Origin: Eubacteriales bacterium
Lineage (GTDB): Bacteria; Bacillota_A; Clostridia; Christensenellales; Aristaeellaceae
Reading direction: 5' to 3'
DNA length: 22,897 nucleotides
Assembly (NCBI GenBank): GCA_030528845.1
Contig: JAUMYC010000013.1
Coordinates: forward strand, 1-22,897
Shown here: in pieces, positions 22,610 to 22,897 of the stretch
Layout: each line of letters begins with the position of its first letter
Numbering within the stretch: the stretch's first letter is position 1
The notes under the pieces: generated by a model
What the model was told of the DNA's origin: nothing
What the model saw: only the letters and a program-made list of their open reading frames with translations
Databases searched by the model: none
Made by a program: the position numbers and the translations under genes

Positions 22610-22897
22610 ATGGAGAAGAGGAAACTGCAGGTCATGAAGATCCTGGTTCTTACGGTTCTTCTGGCCCTGGTCTGCTGTGGCGCTGCTATGGCTACTACGA
22701 CCGCGCCCGCTCCCGTGCATGTTTGGAAAACGGAATGTAGCCATCTGGACGCTTTCCGTGCCGGCAATGCTAACGGCATTTATGACTACCTTAAGGGTAA
22801 CGACATTATCGCCAAGGGCGCCACTTACGAAGCGGACAGGGAAGTCGCAGCTACTTGCAAAGCCGTAGGCTCGACTTATGTCTGCTGCGACGGCTGC
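22610..22897 (+). CDS. Exported Cys-containing protein of unknown function (partial, runs off right edge)
   Basis: 96 codons are visible without a stop. The start is set by TTAGGAGGGACC shortly upstream and by a near-consensus promoter. Residues 1-27 form a signal peptide: basic MEKRKLQVMK, then a hydrophobic core and CCGAAMA. A small linker (TTTAPAPVHV) leads to the mature part, in which Cys recurs at spaced positions: one in TECSHLD, one in ATCKAVG and three in YVCCDGC at the window end. The sequence AGNANGIYDYLKGNDIIAKGATYEAD looks like a compact globular domain. I do not recognise the family. The Cys could form disulfides in a surface or secreted protein. GC content is lower than in the neighbouring genes, with codons such as GCT and ACT common. 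Confidence 0.75.
   Translation, partial: MEKRKLQVMKILVLTVLLALVCCGAAMATTTAPAPVHVWKTECSHLDAFRAGNANGIYDYLKGNDIIAKGATYEADREVAATCKAVGSTYVCCDGC

Overview
The window looks like a chromosomal segment from a GC-rich Gram-positive anaerobe of the class Clostridia, perhaps an uncultured gut lineage. The basis is strong AGGAGG ribosome-binding sites, sigma-A type promoters, a dlt-like cell-envelope operon, an Opp/Dpp-type importer, a CE7 esterase and a short pyrophosphatase-like protein of Firmicutes type. The taxonomic placement is inference. No rRNA, tRNA, CRISPR array, transposase or phage gene was seen. Coding density is high, and most long antisense frames are GC-driven shadows.

Layout. (1) 1-2663: two divergent carbohydrate-active genes, a GH2 beta-mannosidase (minus strand, running off the left edge) and a CE7 acetyl esterase (plus strand). 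They share a 149-base intergenic region with a good promoter and a perfect 16-bp palindrome at the predicted transcription start. (2) 2884-11351: a five-gene ABC importer operon of the oligopeptide class (binding protein, OppB, OppC, OppD, OppF). OppB has normal size. The binding protein is unusually large, OppC carries about 170 extra residues outside the membrane, OppD about 380 extra residues inside its ATPase helical domain, and OppF about 95 extra residues between Walker A and the Q-loop. A 16-bp hairpin after the binding-protein gene and a terminator after oppF punctuate the operon. (3) 11417-12195: a small DUF3899-like membrane protein and a shortened pyrophosphatase-like protein, closed by a bidirectional terminator. 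(4) 12255-13409: an AI-2E family transporter on the minus strand. (5) 19917 down to 13562, minus strand: a six-gene operon encoding a secreted Ig-repeat/transglutaminase-like protein, an adenylation enzyme, a carrier protein, an MBOAT acyltransferase, an SGNH-like protein with Cys in place of the nucleophilic Ser, and a small exported protein. It resembles dlt but has a different gene order and a different last step. (6) 20167-22161, minus strand: an S9 prolyl-oligopeptidase family peptidase. (7) 22162-22609: a non-coding region with divergent promoters and hairpins. (8) 22610 to the right edge: the start of a Cys-containing exported protein of unknown function.

How the genes may work together. 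The mannosidase and acetyl esterase point to breakdown of acetylated mannan-type hemicellulose. Opp-class importers with family 5 binding proteins are known to carry sugars as well as peptides, so the adjacent oversized importer may carry manno-oligosaccharides; this is inference. The dlt-like operon most likely activates a small acid or amino acid, loads it on a carrier, moves it through the MBOAT channel and transfers it to a surface polymer. The two most notable items are the coordinated enlargement of the ABC importer and the variant dlt-like operon.
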